Below, in pieces: positions 25,182 to 34,004 of a stretch of DNA of 64,000 nt (within the stretch, counting starts at the first letter, position 1; each line of letters begins with the position of its first letter). Source of the stretch: Streptomyces sp. OfavH-34-F (GTDB taxonomy: Bacteria > Actinomycetota > Actinomycetes > Streptomycetales > Streptomycetaceae); contig NZ_JAKRGC010000003.1 in assembly GCF_022347745.1 (NCBI RefSeq), forward strand, positions 32,953 through 96,952, read 5' to 3'. Under the pieces are notes generated by a model, which was given only the letters and a program-made list of their open reading frames with translations, did no database searches and was not told the DNA's origin. The position numbers and the translations under genes are program-made.

Positions 25182-27842
25182 TCACGTCAGGGGCAGTGGC
25201 CGGGGACCGGCGTGGTAGGCGGCGCGCATGATGTCCTCCATGTCGTCGAGCATCGGCATGCGCGGGTTGGCGGGCGCGCACTGGTCCTCGTAGGCGTTCA
25301 GTGCCTGCTGCGGGAGCGCCTCGACGAAGGCGGTCTGATCGATGCCCAGGGCGCGGAAGGACGGTTCGATTCCCACGGCGTCGCGCAGGCGTTCGACGGC
25401 GGCGGCGTAGGAGGCGACGCCTTCGGCGGCGGTCGAGGCCGGCAGGCCGAGGGCCCGGGCGATGTCCTGGAAGCGTTCGGGCGCCCGGTAGCTCTCGTAC
25501 TTGGGCCAGCCGGTGAGTTTGGCGGGAACGGTGCCGTTGTAGCGGATCACGTGGGGCAGCAGGATGGCGTTGGTCCGGCCGTGGGCGATGTGGAAGGTGG
25601 CTCCCAGGGTGTGGGACATGGCGTGGACGATGCCGAGGAAGGCGTTGCCGAAGGCCATGCCGGCGATGGTGCCGGCGTTGTGCATCTTCTCCCGGGCGAG
25701 GGTGCGCGGTGTGTCCCGGCCGGTGACGGCGGCTTCCAGGTTCTCGAAGATCAGCTTGATGGCGTGCAGCGCCAGGCCGTCGGTGAAGTCGTTGGCGTAG
25801 ACGGACACGTATGCCTCGGTGGCGTGCGTGAGGGCGTCGAAGCCGCTGTCGGCGGCGAGCGCCGCGGGCAGGTCGGCGGTGAGTACCGGGTCGACGATGG
25901 CGACGCTGGGTGTCAGGGCGTAGTCGGCGAGCGGGTACTTCTTGCCGGTCGCCGGGTCGGAGATGACCGCGAAGGGGGTGACCTCGGCGCCGGTGCCCGA
26001 GGTGGTGGGGACGCAGACCAGACGGGCCCGCTCGCCGAGTACGGGGAAGCGGAAGGCGCGCTTGCGGATGTCGGAGAACTTCTGCCGCATGTCGGCGAAG
26101 TCGATGTCCGGCTGTTCGTACAGCAGCCACATCACCTTCGCCGCGTCCATGGGCGATCCGCCGCCCAGGGCGATGATGGTGTCCGGCCGGAAGTCGCGCA
26201 TGAGGGCGGCCCCGCGCTGGACGGAATCGATGCTCGGCTCCGGTTCCACGTCGTCGATGACCTGGAGGGTCACGGGCTGCTCCCGCTGCCGCAGGACGCG
26301 GCCGACCCGGTCGACGTAGCCGAGGCGGGTCATGGTGGCGTCGGTGACCACGGTGACGCGGTGTACGTCGGGCATCGAGGTGAGGTAGCGGATGGCCTGG
26401 GGCTCGAAGTAGATCTTCGGCGGGATCTTGAACCACTGGAGGTTGTTCTGCCGCGTCGTCACGCGCTTGATGTTGAGCAGCTGGGCGGCGGAGACGTTGT
26501 CGGAGACGGACGTGCTGCCCCACGAGCCGCAGCCCAGGGTCAGCGAGGGCAGCAGGCGGTTGTAGATGCCGCCGATCGCGCCCTGCGACGACGGCGAGTT
26601 GACGATGATCCGTACCGTCTTCATGCGGCGGCCGTACCTTTCGGCCAGGTCCGGGTCGCTGGTGTGGATCACCGCGCTGTGTCCCTGTCCGTGGAAGGCG
26701 ACCATGTCGGCCGCCAGATCGAAGCCCTCCTCGGGCGAGCCGGCCCGCAGGACGGCGAGTACCGGGCAGAGCTTCTCCCGGGTGAGCGGCTCGCCCGGGC
26801 CGACGTGGCTCGCCTCGGCCAGGATGAGCGACGTGCCGGCGGGGACGGTGAACCCTGCCCGCTCGGCGATCCAGGCGGGGCTCCGGCCCACCGCCGCCGG
26901 ATTGACGCGGCCCTGTCGGCCGGCGGGGTCGGGCGGGAAGAGGTAGGTCTCCAGCTTCCTCTTCTCGTCGGCCGTCGCCGTATAGGCGTGCAGCCGCCGG
27001 AACTCGGCCAGAGCCTGCTCGTAGACGGCGGTGTCGAGGATGACCGCCTGTTCGGACGCGCAGATCATGCCGTTGTCGAAGGACTTGGACAGCACCAGGT
27101 CGTTCACGGCCCTGCGCAGGTCCGCGCTGCGGTGCACGTAGGCGGGTACGTTGCCCGCGCCCACGCCGACGGCCGGCTTGCCCGCCGAGTAGGCGGCCTT
27201 GACCATGCCGTTTCCGCCGGTCGCGAGGATCAGGGCCACGCCCGGGTGGTGGATGAGGAGGCCGGTGGCCTCGATGGAGGGCTGCTCGATCCACTGCACG
27301 CAGTGCTCGGGCGCCCCGGCGGCGACGGCGGCGTCCCTCACGACGCGTGCGGCCTCGGCGCTGCACACCTGCGCGGAGGGATGGAAGGCGAACACCACCG
27401 GATTGCGAGTCTTCAGCGCCAGCAGTGCCTTGAACACGGTCGTGGACGTCGGATTGGTGACCGGCGTCACCGCGCAGATCACCCCGACGGGTTCGGCGAT
27501 CTCGATGATTCCCTCGATGTCGTCGCGGCCGACCACGCCGACCGTCCTGGCCCGGGACATGCTGTGCGTGACGTGCTCGCAGGCGAACATGTTCTTCGCC
27601 GCCTTGTCCTCGAACACCCCGCGACCGGTCTCCTCCACCGCCAGGCGGGCCAGGGCGGTGTGCTGGTCCAGAGCGGCGACGGACGCCTTGGCGACGATGT
27701 GGTCGACCTGCTCCTGCGTGAAGGACTCGAAGCCGGCGAGCGCCTTGGCGGCGTTGTCGACGAGTCGGTCCACGGCGATCCGCGCGTCGGAGGGGACACT
27801 TCCGAGGGAGGTGTCGTGGCGGTCGCTGGTCACCTGAGTCAT
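25182..27842 (-). CDS. adhE: Bifunctional acetaldehyde-CoA / alcohol dehydrogenase
   Basis: An 886-residue fusion. Residues about 20-450 are a CoA-acylating aldehyde dehydrogenase with the catalytic Cys in NGMICASEQAVI. Residues about 460-880 are an iron-dependent alcohol dehydrogenase with the NAD loop ALGGGSPMDAAKVMW and iron-site His residues in DALTHATEAY and FLGIVHAMSHTLGA. AdhE turns acetyl-CoA into ethanol and re-oxidises two NADH, the natural partner of pyruvate formate-lyase in mixed-acid fermentation. It is divergent from a zinc alcohol dehydrogenase. A DosR-like element lies 96 bp upstream. Confidence 0.95.
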   Translation of the reverse strand: MTQVTSDRHDTSLGSVPSDARIAVDRLVDNAAKALAGFESFTQEQVDHIVAKASVAALDQHTALARLAVEETGRGVFEDKAAKNMFACEHVTHSMSRARTVGVVGRDDIEGIIEIAEPVGVICAVTPVTNPTSTTVFKALLALKTRNPVVFAFHPSAQVCSAEAARVVRDAAVAAGAPEHCVQWIEQPSIEATGLLIHHPGVALILATGGNGMVKAAYSAGKPAVGVGAGNVPAYVHRSADLRRAVNDLVLSKSFDNGMICASEQAVILDTAVYEQALAEFRRLHAYTATADEKRKLETYLFPPDPAGRQGRVNPAAVGRSPAWIAERAGFTVPAGTSLILAEASHVGPGEPLTREKLCPVLAVLRAGSPEEGFDLAADMVAFHGQGHSAVIHTSDPDLAERYGRRMKTVRIIVNSPSSQGAIGGIYNRLLPSLTLGCGSWGSTSVSDNVSAAQLLNIKRVTTRQNNLQWFKIPPKIYFEPQAIRYLTSMPDVHRVTVVTDATMTRLGYVDRVGRVLRQREQPVTLQVIDDVEPEPSIDSVQRGAALMRDFRPDTIIALGGGSPMDAAKVMWLLYEQPDIDFADMRQKFSDIRKRAFRFPVLGERARLVCVPTTSGTGAEVTPFAVISDPATGKKYPLADYALTPSVAIVDPVLTADLPAALAADSGFDALTHATEAYVSVYANDFTDGLALHAIKLIFENLEAAVTGRDTPRTLAREKMHNAGTIAGMAFGNAFLGIVHAMSHTLGATFHIAHGRTNAILLPHVIRYNGTVPAKLTGWPKYESYRAPERFQDIARALGLPASTAAEGVASYAAAVERLRDAVGIEPSFRALGIDQTAFVEALPQQALNAYEDQCAPANPRMPMLDDMEDIMRAAYHAGPRPLPLT

Positions 27843-27938
27843 GGAAGCTCCCTGGATGCGGGTGAAATCGGCCGGTCACCGACGGTGGCCGCTCGGCGTC
27901 TCAGCCACAGCCTGGAGCCGGAGACGTCCATGGCGAAG

Positions 27939-27952
27939 GTCCCGAAGGTCCC
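27939..27952. promoter_or_regulatory. DosR-box-like element before adhE
   Basis: GTCCCGAAGGTCCC differs at two bases from the nar-operon box GGGCCGAAGGTCCC and ends 96 bp before adhE, the same distance range as the other boxes. Confidence 0.42.
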
Positions 27953-28104
27953 GGGCAGGGGCCCGGTGGTCTCCGAGGTCTTCCGGCCGGGCGTTCTCGC
28001 GGTCCCCCTCGGGGCGGCCCACGCCCGGTCCCGGCCCGTACGCGTGGTGCCGTCGGGCGTGGGGGCCCTCACCTCCGGCATCGCCGAGTGGCCCGGCAGG
28101 ACAC

Positions 28105-28118
28105 GGGCCGAACGGCCC
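28105..28118. promoter_or_regulatory. DosR-box-like palindrome before zinc alcohol dehydrogenase
   Basis: GGGCCGAACGGCCC, perfect arms, lies 82 bp before the adh start codon in the adhE/adh divergent region (27843-28200). Confidence 0.6.
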
Positions 28119-28200
28119 CCGATACGGGTCCTGACCGGTTCTGCCGCCTGCCTGAGCGGCGTACGACGCTGGAAGCAACGACGAGGACAAGGAGCAGGTC

Positions 28201-29211
28201 ATGAAGGCAGCAGTGGTGAAGACTCTCGGAGAGCCGCTGGTGATCGAGGAGCGGCCCGACCCCGTGCCCGGCCCCGGGCAGGTCCGCATCCGCGTCGAGG
28301 CGTGCGGGCTGTGCCACACGGACATCCACGCCGCCCACGGCGACTGGCCCGTCAAGCCCACCCCACCGTTCGTCCCCGGGCACGAGGGCGTCGGCGTCAT
28401 CGAGGAACTCGGCGACGGCGTCACCCACCTGTCCGTCGGACAGCGCGTGGCCGTGCCGTGGCTGGGCTGGGCCTGCGGACGCTGCGAGCCCTGCCTCACC
28501 GGCTGGGAGACGCTGTGCGAGCAGCAGGTCAACACCGGATACGGCACCGACGGCGCCTACGCCGAGAAGATGCTCGCCCACGCCGACTTCGCCCAGCCCG
28601 TCCCCGACGGCATCGACCCGCGCGAGGCGGCACCACTCACCTGCGCGGGAGTCACCACCTACAAGGCCCTGAAGGTGGCCGGGGTCGGACCGGCCGACCT
28701 CGTGGCGATCTCCGGCATCGGCGGTCTCGGGCACCTGGCCGTGCAGTACGCCAAGATCGCCGGTGCGACGGTGGCCGCGATCGACATCTCCGACGAGAAG
28801 CTGCGACTCGCCGCCGACCTCGGCGCGGACATCCTCATCGACGCCCGCAAGGAGGACCCGGCGGCCGTGCTCCAGCGCCATGGCGGGGCCCACGCGGCGC
28901 TGGCGCTGGCGGTGAACGAGGAGACCTTCGCGACGGCCCTGGCCGGCCTGCGCCGTGGGGGCAAGCTCGTCATGGTGGCCCTGCCCGCCGATGGCGTCGT
29001 CCAGGTCCCGGTCTTCTCGACCGTGCTCGGCGGTACGTCCGTCATCGGGTCCATCGTCGGCACCCGGCAGGACCTGGCCGAGGTGTTCCAGCTGCACGCC
29101 GCCGGCCGCACCCGCGTGGTCTACGAGACCCGGCCGCTGTCGTCCGTCAACGCATGCATCGACGAGGTCCTTCAGGGCCAGGTCAAGGCCCGCATCGTGT
29201 TCGACATGTGA
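28201..29211 (+). CDS. Zinc-dependent alcohol dehydrogenase (AdhP type)
   Basis: A 336-residue medium-chain dehydrogenase. Catalytic zinc ligands are Cys38 (CGLCHTD), His61-Glu62 (PGHEGVG) and a later Cys in the second half; the structural zinc site is Cys92, Cys95, Cys98 and Cys106. The NAD fold shows GIGGLGHLAVQYAK. It interconverts primary alcohols and aldehydes. AAGGAG lies six bases before the ATG. It is the first gene of an operon with the CBS-BON gene, under a DosR-like box. With AdhE opposite, it strengthens the ethanol-forming role of this block. Confidence 0.93.
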   Translation: MKAAVVKTLGEPLVIEERPDPVPGPGQVRIRVEACGLCHTDIHAAHGDWPVKPTPPFVPGHEGVGVIEELGDGVTHLSVGQRVAVPWLGWACGRCEPCLTGWETLCEQQVNTGYGTDGAYAEKMLAHADFAQPVPDGIDPREAAPLTCAGVTTYKALKVAGVGPADLVAISGIGGLGHLAVQYAKIAGATVAAIDISDEKLRLAADLGADILIDARKEDPAAVLQRHGGAHAALALAVNEETFATALAGLRRGGKLVMVALPADGVVQVPVFSTVLGGTSVIGSIVGTRQDLAEVFQLHAAGRTRVVYETRPLSSVNACIDEVLQGQVKARIVFDM

Positions 29212-29244
29212 AGCGCCCTGCGCGAGCGAGGGGAGTTGAGAACC

Positions 29245-29940
29245 GTGGTGAAGCACCGGACGGTGGGCGAAGTGATGACCAGCGAAGTGGTCCAGGCGCA
29301 CCCGGACACGTCCTTCAAGGAGCTGGCCCGCCTGCTCACGTCCCACCGCATCAGCGGCCTGCCGGTGGTGGACGACGACGACAAGGTCATGGGCGTGGTG
29401 TCCCAGACCGATCTGACCCGGAGACAGGCGGCGCGCGGCCGGGCCGGGTCCGGCCGGGACCGCGTGCTGCGGGCCCTGAGGCGGATCGCCCGCGCCCACC
29501 CCACCGCCCCGCCCCCTCTGACGGCCGGCCGGCTGATGTCCACTCCCGCGGTCACCGTGCATCCCGAACATCGCGTGGTCGACGTGGCGCGCATCATGGA
29601 ACGCCGCCACATCGACCGGCTGCCCGTGGTGGACGAGGAAGACCGTCTCATCGGCATCACCACACGCCGCGACCTCCTGCGCGTCTTCCTGCGCACCGAT
29701 GAGGAGATACGCGAAGAGGTGGCCGGTGCCGTCCGCAGCCGCGGTTCCGCCTGCGACGCCGACACATGCACGATCGATGTCCGCGAGGGGATCGTCACCA
29801 TCGAGGGCGTCGCCGGACCTCAGACCGACACCACGGCGCTGGTCCGGGCCGCATGGCGGGTCGACGGCGTCGTCGGCGTGGTCAACCGGCTGACGGCCGA
29901 CCGGCGCCACGCCTCTTCCGTACCGCCGAGCGGGGCGTAG
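29245..29940 (+). CDS. CBS-domain pair plus BON domain protein (Hrp1-like)
   Basis: A 231-residue protein: CBS 1 (about 1-60, VGEVMTSEVVQAHPD ... GLPVVDDDDKVMGVVSQTDL), CBS 2 (about 95-155, MSTPAVTVHPEHRVVDVARIMERRHIDRL), then a C-terminal BON domain (about 160-225, TIDVREGIVTIEG ... VDGVVGVVNRLT), each quoted only in part. CBS pairs bind adenosyl nucleotides and sense energy state. Hrp1, a CBS protein, is a strongly induced DosR-regulon member in M. tuberculosis. Start GTG 29245 is nine bases after GAGGGGAG; TTG 29236 and GTG 29248 are alternatives. It is co-transcribed with the upstream zinc dehydrogenase. Confidence 0.88.
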   Translation: MVKHRTVGEVMTSEVVQAHPDTSFKELARLLTSHRISGLPVVDDDDKVMGVVSQTDLTRRQAARGRAGSGRDRVLRALRRIARAHPTAPPPLTAGRLMSTPAVTVHPEHRVVDVARIMERRHIDRLPVVDEEDRLIGITTRRDLLRVFLRTDEEIREEVAGAVRSRGSACDADTCTIDVREGIVTIEGVAGPQTDTTALVRAAWRVDGVVGVVNRLTADRRHASSVPPSGA

Positions 29941-30108
29941 CAGGGGGGCCGAGAAGGCCCGGTGCCGACTGCCCGTCCCAGGAACAGCCCGGGGAGGCGA
30001 ACCGCCCCCGTACTGCCCGGGTCGTCCCGCGACGCCACGTGTACGGCCCCCATCTCCGTACACGCGCCTGGCGCCGACGACGCCGACACAGCGAAAGCGT
30101 CGCGGTAA

Positions 30109-30122
30109 GGGCCGGACGGCCC
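30109..30122. promoter_or_regulatory. DosR-box-like palindrome before the hibernation factor gene
   Basis: GGGCCGGACGGCCC, perfect arms, ends 100 bp before the start codon at 30223. The rest of the 282-bp gap shows no gene. Confidence 0.58.
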
Positions 30123-30222
30123 ACTTCAGCGAGGTACCGGTCGCTCCTCGGCGGCGGCCCGGTCGGCTCTGCCGACGGCGGCCGGCGCCGGACAGGCTGA
30201 GAGCGATCAAGGAGGAGTTCCC

Positions 30223-31014
30223 ATGACCGGTCTCAAGACCAGCCAGGCAGTCGACGTCCAGGTCCGCAGCCGGGGGCAGGTGCCTCGTGGTGCGGACGCC
30301 TACGCACGGGAAAAGGTGCTCGCGGCCCTCGACCACGTCAGCGAGCCGGTGCTGACCGCCCAGGTGAAGCTCACTCAGCAAGTCAGTGGTTCGGCGGCTC
30401 GTCCGGCCGCCGCCCGGGCCGTGGTCGATGTGAACGGCCGGCTCGTACGGGCCCACGTGGCCGCGAGCACCATGTTCGAGGCGGTCGACCTGCTGCGGGA
30501 GCGGCTGACCGCGCGGCTGGCCCGAGTACGGCGGCACGGGCCGCGCGGGCTCTCCGGCACCGGCCGGGAGGCGTGGTGGGACAGCGCGGGGCACGACCAC
30601 CGTCCGCACCGGCACCACCTGCCGGCGGAGGAGCGCCGCATCGTGCGGTACAAGGCGTTCGGCCAGGCCCGGCAGACGCCCGAGGACGCCGTGATCGACC
30701 TGGAGGCCATGGACTACGACTTCTGGGTCTTCACGGACCTGGCCTCCGGATACGACAGCGTGGTCTACCGCGACGCCACCACCGGCCGGCACCGCCTGGC
30801 ATCCCTGGGGCCGGTGGCCCAGGAACCGGAGGGCGAGGGGCTGTTCAGCGTGAGCACGGTACCCGTGCCCAGGAGCACGGTGCCCGAGGCCGTTCAGCGC
30901 CTGAACCTCACCGGGCTGCCGTTCGTCTTCTTCGACGACACGGCCACCGGCCGGGGCAGCGTGCTGTACCACCGCTACGACGGCCACTACGGGCTGATCG
31001 CCCCGGCCCGATAG
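30223..31014 (+). CDS. hpf: Ribosome hibernation promoting factor, long form with duplicated C-terminal domain
   Basis: A 263-residue protein. Residues 10-110 form a divergent sigma-54-modulation/S30AE domain. It is followed by two C-terminal S30AE_C-like repeats, one around VRYKAFGQARQTPEDAVIDL and FWVFTDLASGYDSVVYRD, the second around LNLTGLPFVFFDDTATGRGSVLYHRYDGHYG. Long HPFs dimerise ribosomes through this C-terminal domain. Having two in tandem is a form seen in actinomycete dormancy regulons, where it protects ribosomes under low oxygen. The ribosome site is AAGGAGG. The housekeeping HPF is expected elsewhere in the genome. Confidence 0.85.
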   Translation: MTGLKTSQAVDVQVRSRGQVPRGADAYAREKVLAALDHVSEPVLTAQVKLTQQVSGSAARPAAARAVVDVNGRLVRAHVAASTMFEAVDLLRERLTARLARVRRHGPRGLSGTGREAWWDSAGHDHRPHRHHLPAEERRIVRYKAFGQARQTPEDAVIDLEAMDYDFWVFTDLASGYDSVVYRDATTGRHRLASLGPVAQEPEGEGLFSVSTVPVPRSTVPEAVQRLNLTGLPFVFFDDTATGRGSVLYHRYDGHYGLIAPAR

Positions 31015-31194
31015 TCCTTCCCCCCCCAGGCCGCAAGGCCCCACCCCGGCTCCGCCCCTGCCCCGGGCTTCCCGCTGCCGGCCGCCGCAGGACCGACCGC
31101 CGACGCGTGCCGCGCCCCGGCAGCGGGGCCCGGGTCCTCGCCTCGGTCCGCGGCCACTTCCCCGACGGAAACGTCCCCTCATCCGGAGGATTCC

Positions 31195-32121
31195 ATGTCA
31201 CAAGGCACTGTCATCGCCGCTGTGGACGGCTCGGCCGAATCGCAGGCCGCCGCTCAGTGGGCTGCCCGAGAGGCGCTTCTGCGCGATCTGCCCCTGCACA
31301 TCGTCCATGCCTGGCAGGACTGGTCGCCGGGCTTCGCCCACGCCCCGTTCACGGGCACGGAGACCGCGCCGGGCGACGCGGCGGTCACCCGGCACTGGGC
31401 CGAGCGCGTCCCGAGGGGTGTGGCCGACCGGCTGCGCGAGAGCCACCCCGGTCTGAGGGTCGGCGTCGAGCAGATCTTCGGCCGTCCGGCGGAAGTACTG
31501 CTCGCCGCGGCGAACAAGGCCGAGGTCCTGGTGCTGGGTTCACGAGGGCTGGGTGCCCTGGGCGGCTTCCTGGCCGGATCGGTGTCGATGCCCGTCCTCG
31601 CGCACGCCGAGCGCCCGGTCGTCGTCGTACGGGCCGGCGAGCGAGCCGAGGACGAAAGGCGGCCCGGGGACGGCGCGGACCGCCCGGCGCGGTACCTCGA
31701 CGTGGTGCTGGGGCTCGACCTCACCAGGCCGTGCGACGAGCTGATCGAGTACGCCTTCTCCGCCGCCGCCGCACGCGGGGCCGCCCTGAGGGTCGTCCAC
31801 GGATGGGACACCCCGATCGTGTACGGATACGAGCCCGAAGCCGCCGATCCCGGACACGGCGTCGCGATGGGGCTGCGGGAAGCAAGCGCCCTCACCGACG
31901 CGCTGCGGCCCTGGCGGGGCAAGTTCCCGGATGTCGACGTCAAGGAGCAGTGCGTGGTGGGCCGGGCGGCCGACCACCTCGTGGACGCCTCGAAGGACGC
32001 CTCGCTGCTGGTCGTGGGCCGGAGGGTACGCCGCGCGGCGATCGGCACCCACATCGGCCCGGTCACGCATGCGGTGCTGCACCACGCCGCGGTGCCGGTG
32101 GCGGTGGTGCCGCACCCCTGA
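31195..32121 (+). CDS. Universal stress protein, tandem UspA domains (second copy)
   Basis: A 308-residue tandem USP, clearly paralogous to the protein at 20731: both begin with an AVDGSAESQAAAQWAAREAL-like segment and end with VLHHA...PVAVVPH. Nucleotide loops are LGSRGLGALGGFLAGS in the first domain and VVGRRVRRAAIGTHIG in the second. It probably helps in the same low-oxygen survival programme. A CCGGAGGA ribosome site precedes ATG 31195. Only weak DosR-like sequence is seen upstream (31089-31102). A strong terminator follows. Confidence 0.9.
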   Translation: MSQGTVIAAVDGSAESQAAAQWAAREALLRDLPLHIVHAWQDWSPGFAHAPFTGTETAPGDAAVTRHWAERVPRGVADRLRESHPGLRVGVEQIFGRPAEVLLAAANKAEVLVLGSRGLGALGGFLAGSVSMPVLAHAERPVVVVRAGERAEDERRPGDGADRPARYLDVVLGLDLTRPCDELIEYAFSAAAARGAALRVVHGWDTPIVYGYEPEAADPGHGVAMGLREASALTDALRPWRGKFPDVDVKEQCVVGRAADHLVDASKDASLLVVGRRVRRAAIGTHIGPVTHAVLHHAAVPVAVVPHP

Positions 32122-32160
32122 CCGTCCGCGAAGGCGCAGCGTGGCTGCGGACCGCGTTCA

Positions 32161-32215
32161 CCGAGGCCGGGTGCGGCCGCTCCCCTCCAAGGGCAGCGGC
32201 CGCACCCGGCCTCGG
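32161..32215. terminator. Long perfect hairpin, bidirectional terminator
   Basis: Two 21-base arms (32161-32181 and 32195-32215) are exact complements with a 13-base loop, in the gap between the convergent USP and DUF6457 genes. This is one of the strongest hairpins in the window. Confidence 0.8.
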
Positions 32216-32268
32216 CCTTTCGGCGGGGCGGCCGGTCGAGCCGACGTCGGCGCCCGCACGCCCGGCGG

Positions 32269-32538
32269 CTATGCGGTCCCGGGACCGCGGTCGGTCTCAC
32301 CGGCCCAGCGGGCGGCGAGTTCCGCGGCACGCCGGGCCGCGGCGGCCACGGCGTCCGGTCCTCCGCCCGCCCGCCCCGCCGCGTACCCGACGAGGAAGGT
32401 GGTCAGCGGGGCGGCCGGCCGGGCGACTGCGTGAGCGGCGTCGCCCGCGAGTGCGAGAAGCAGGGCCCGGTCGACTTCGAGGTCTATCCCCAGGTCGGCC
32501 TGCACCACGCCCGTCCATTTCTTCAGCACGTCATCCAT
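32269..32538 (-). CDS. DUF6457 family small protein
   Basis: An 89-residue helical protein beginning MDDVLKKWTGVVQADLGIDL, with ALAGDAAHAVARPAAPLTTFLVGYAAGRAGG in the middle (only the core motif AHAVARPAAPLTTFLVGYA is needed for recognition). This matches DUF6457, a small domain often found beside or fused to molybdopterin-guanine dinucleotide genes. That fits its place at the end of the nar operon, whose NarG needs that cofactor. It lies 48 bp after the VKOR gene. Function is unproven. Confidence 0.75.
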   Translation of the reverse strand: MDDVLKKWTGVVQADLGIDLEVDRALLLALAGDAAHAVARPAAPLTTFLVGYAAGRAGGGPDAVAAAARRAAELAARWAGETDRGPGTA

Positions 32539-32586
32539 GATCGTCTTTCCTGGTTCGTGAGCGGGCGGTGCGGAGCGCGGTGGCCG

Positions 32587-33222
32587 TCACAGCAGGCTGC
32601 TCCAGTACGGCCAGAAGCGGATGAGGACGAGCAGGGCGATCACCCCGTACCAGGCGCCGAGCAGCATCCCGTGCGTGTCGCGGGCGATGTCCACTACACC
32701 CCTGGGCGCGGGGAGGATGCCTCGTTCCAGGCAGTGGAGTGTCAGGTACCAGAACAGGGCGATGGTGGCGGCCCAGACGACGGCGCAGTAGGGGCAGAGC
32801 TTGTTGAGCTCGTACAGCGACTGCGCGATCAGCCAGTGCGCGAACACCACTCCCACCAGCGCCCCTGCGTCCAGGACCAGCCACATCCGGCGGTGCAGAC
32901 GTGCCCCGGCCAGCACCGCGACGCCCAGGGCGGTCACGGCGGCGAACGCGCCGAGTCCGAGCAGCGGGTTGGGGAAGCCGAAGAGGCTGCCCTGCGGGCT
33001 GGACATGACGCTGCCGCAGCTCACGACGGGGCTGATGTTGCACGGAGGTTGGTAGGCCGGGTCCTTGAGGAGCCGCCAGGCGTCCACGGCGAGCTGGAAG
33101 GAGGCGAGCCAGCCGGCGACCCCGGTGAGGATCATCACCCAGCCCGTACGGCGGCTCGTGCCCGACGACGGCCGGCGCCGGACGGTCGTCGCGTCCGGCG
33201 CCGGCGTGGTTCCGTGGCTCAT
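32587..33222 (-). CDS. Vitamin K epoxide reductase (VKOR/DsbB-like) family membrane protein
   Basis: A 211-residue membrane protein with five hydrophobic segments. The redox site is Cys143-Pro-Tyr-Cys146 (LNKLCPYCAVVW), and the shuttle pair Cys61/Cys69 sits in a periplasmic loop (CNISPVVSC). VKOR proteins reoxidise thiol-disulfide carriers by passing electrons to quinone. Its ATG overlaps the narI stop (ATGA), so it is translated as part of the nitrate reductase operon. Possible roles are disulfide formation in exported partners when oxygen is scarce, with nitrate as final electron sink through the quinone pool; this is inference. Confidence 0.87.
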   Translation of the reverse strand: MSHGTTPAPDATTVRRRPSSGTSRRTGWVMILTGVAGWLASFQLAVDAWRLLKDPAYQPPCNISPVVSCGSVMSSPQGSLFGFPNPLLGLGAFAAVTALGVAVLAGARLHRRMWLVLDAGALVGVVFAHWLIAQSLYELNKLCPYCAVVWAATIALFWYLTLHCLERGILPAPRGVVDIARDTHGMLLGAWYGVIALLVLIRFWPYWSSLL

Positions 33223-34004
33223 GCGGCTCGCCGTGAGCCGGACGTGGGCCGGCTCCGGCCCGTGCTCGTCGGGGCCGCGGTGGCCGGTGTGGCCCGGCGC
33301 CGGTAGACGAGGTACGGGCGGGCCAGGTATCCGACCGGGGCGCTCCACACATGGACCAGACGGGTGAAGGGCCAGGCCGCGAACAGCAGGCACGCGCTCA
33401 GAGCGTGCAGCTGGAACAGCAGCGGCGCGCCTGCGACGGCCTCGGGTTGCGGCTGGAGGACGAACAGGCCGCGGAACCAGACGGAGACCGTGGAGCGGTA
33501 GTCGTAGCCGGCGCCGAACACGTTGTGGGCGAAGGTGGCCGTGATCCCCAGCAGGACCGTGGCGGACAGCAGGGGGAAGAGCAGTTTGTCGCTGCGGTCC
33601 GTGCCGAGCCGGATCGATCGTGTCAGCAGCCGGCGGGCGCACAGCATCCCGAGTCCGGCGACCATCGCGACGCCCGCCACCGAGCCGGCCCAAACGGCCG
33701 TCGTGTGGTACATGTGCTCGGTGATGCCGACGGCCTCGGTCCACGCGTCGGGAACGGCGAGTCCCACGACGTGCCCGGCGATCACCATGAAGGCGCCGAG
33801 GTGGAAGAGCGGGCTGCCGAAGCGCAGCCAGCGGTGTTCGAGGAGCTGGGTGGTGCGGGAGGTCCAGCCGAACTGGTCCTGGCGGTAGCGCCAGACGTGG
33901 CCGACGGCGAAGACCGCGAGACAGACGTACGGGACGGCGACCCACAACAGGAGATCGGCGCCGCTGGTGGACGGGGCGGCCAGGGGGAGGGGTACGGCGT
34001 TCAT
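33219..34004 (-). CDS. narI: Respiratory nitrate reductase gamma subunit (cytochrome b)
   Basis: A 261-residue integral membrane protein with five helices; the four haem-ligand His residues lie in segments such as LFHLGAFMVIAGHVVG and LFQLHALSACLLFAAWPFTRLVHVW. NarI takes electrons from menaquinol and passes them to NarH. It carries a C-terminal Pro/Thr/Arg-rich tail not needed in homologues. Its start overlaps the narJ stop (ATGA), and its stop overlaps the VKOR start. Confidence 0.93.
   Translation of the reverse strand: MNAVPLPLAAPSTSGADLLLWVAVPYVCLAVFAVGHVWRYRQDQFGWTSRTTQLLEHRWLRFGSPLFHLGAFMVIAGHVVGLAVPDAWTEAVGITEHMYHTTAVWAGSVAGVAMVAGLGMLCARRLLTRSIRLGTDRSDKLLFPLLSATVLLGITATFAHNVFGAGYDYRSTVSVWFRGLFVLQPQPEAVAGAPLLFQLHALSACLLFAAWPFTRLVHVWSAPVGYLARPYLVYRRRATPATAAPTSTGRSRPTSGSRRAA

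Noticed and set aside
25212..29702. A nearly 1500-codon plus-strand frame across adhE and the zinc dehydrogenase
   Set aside because: It runs antisense to adhE and out of frame through adh and the CBS gene; composition is typical of a shadow frame.
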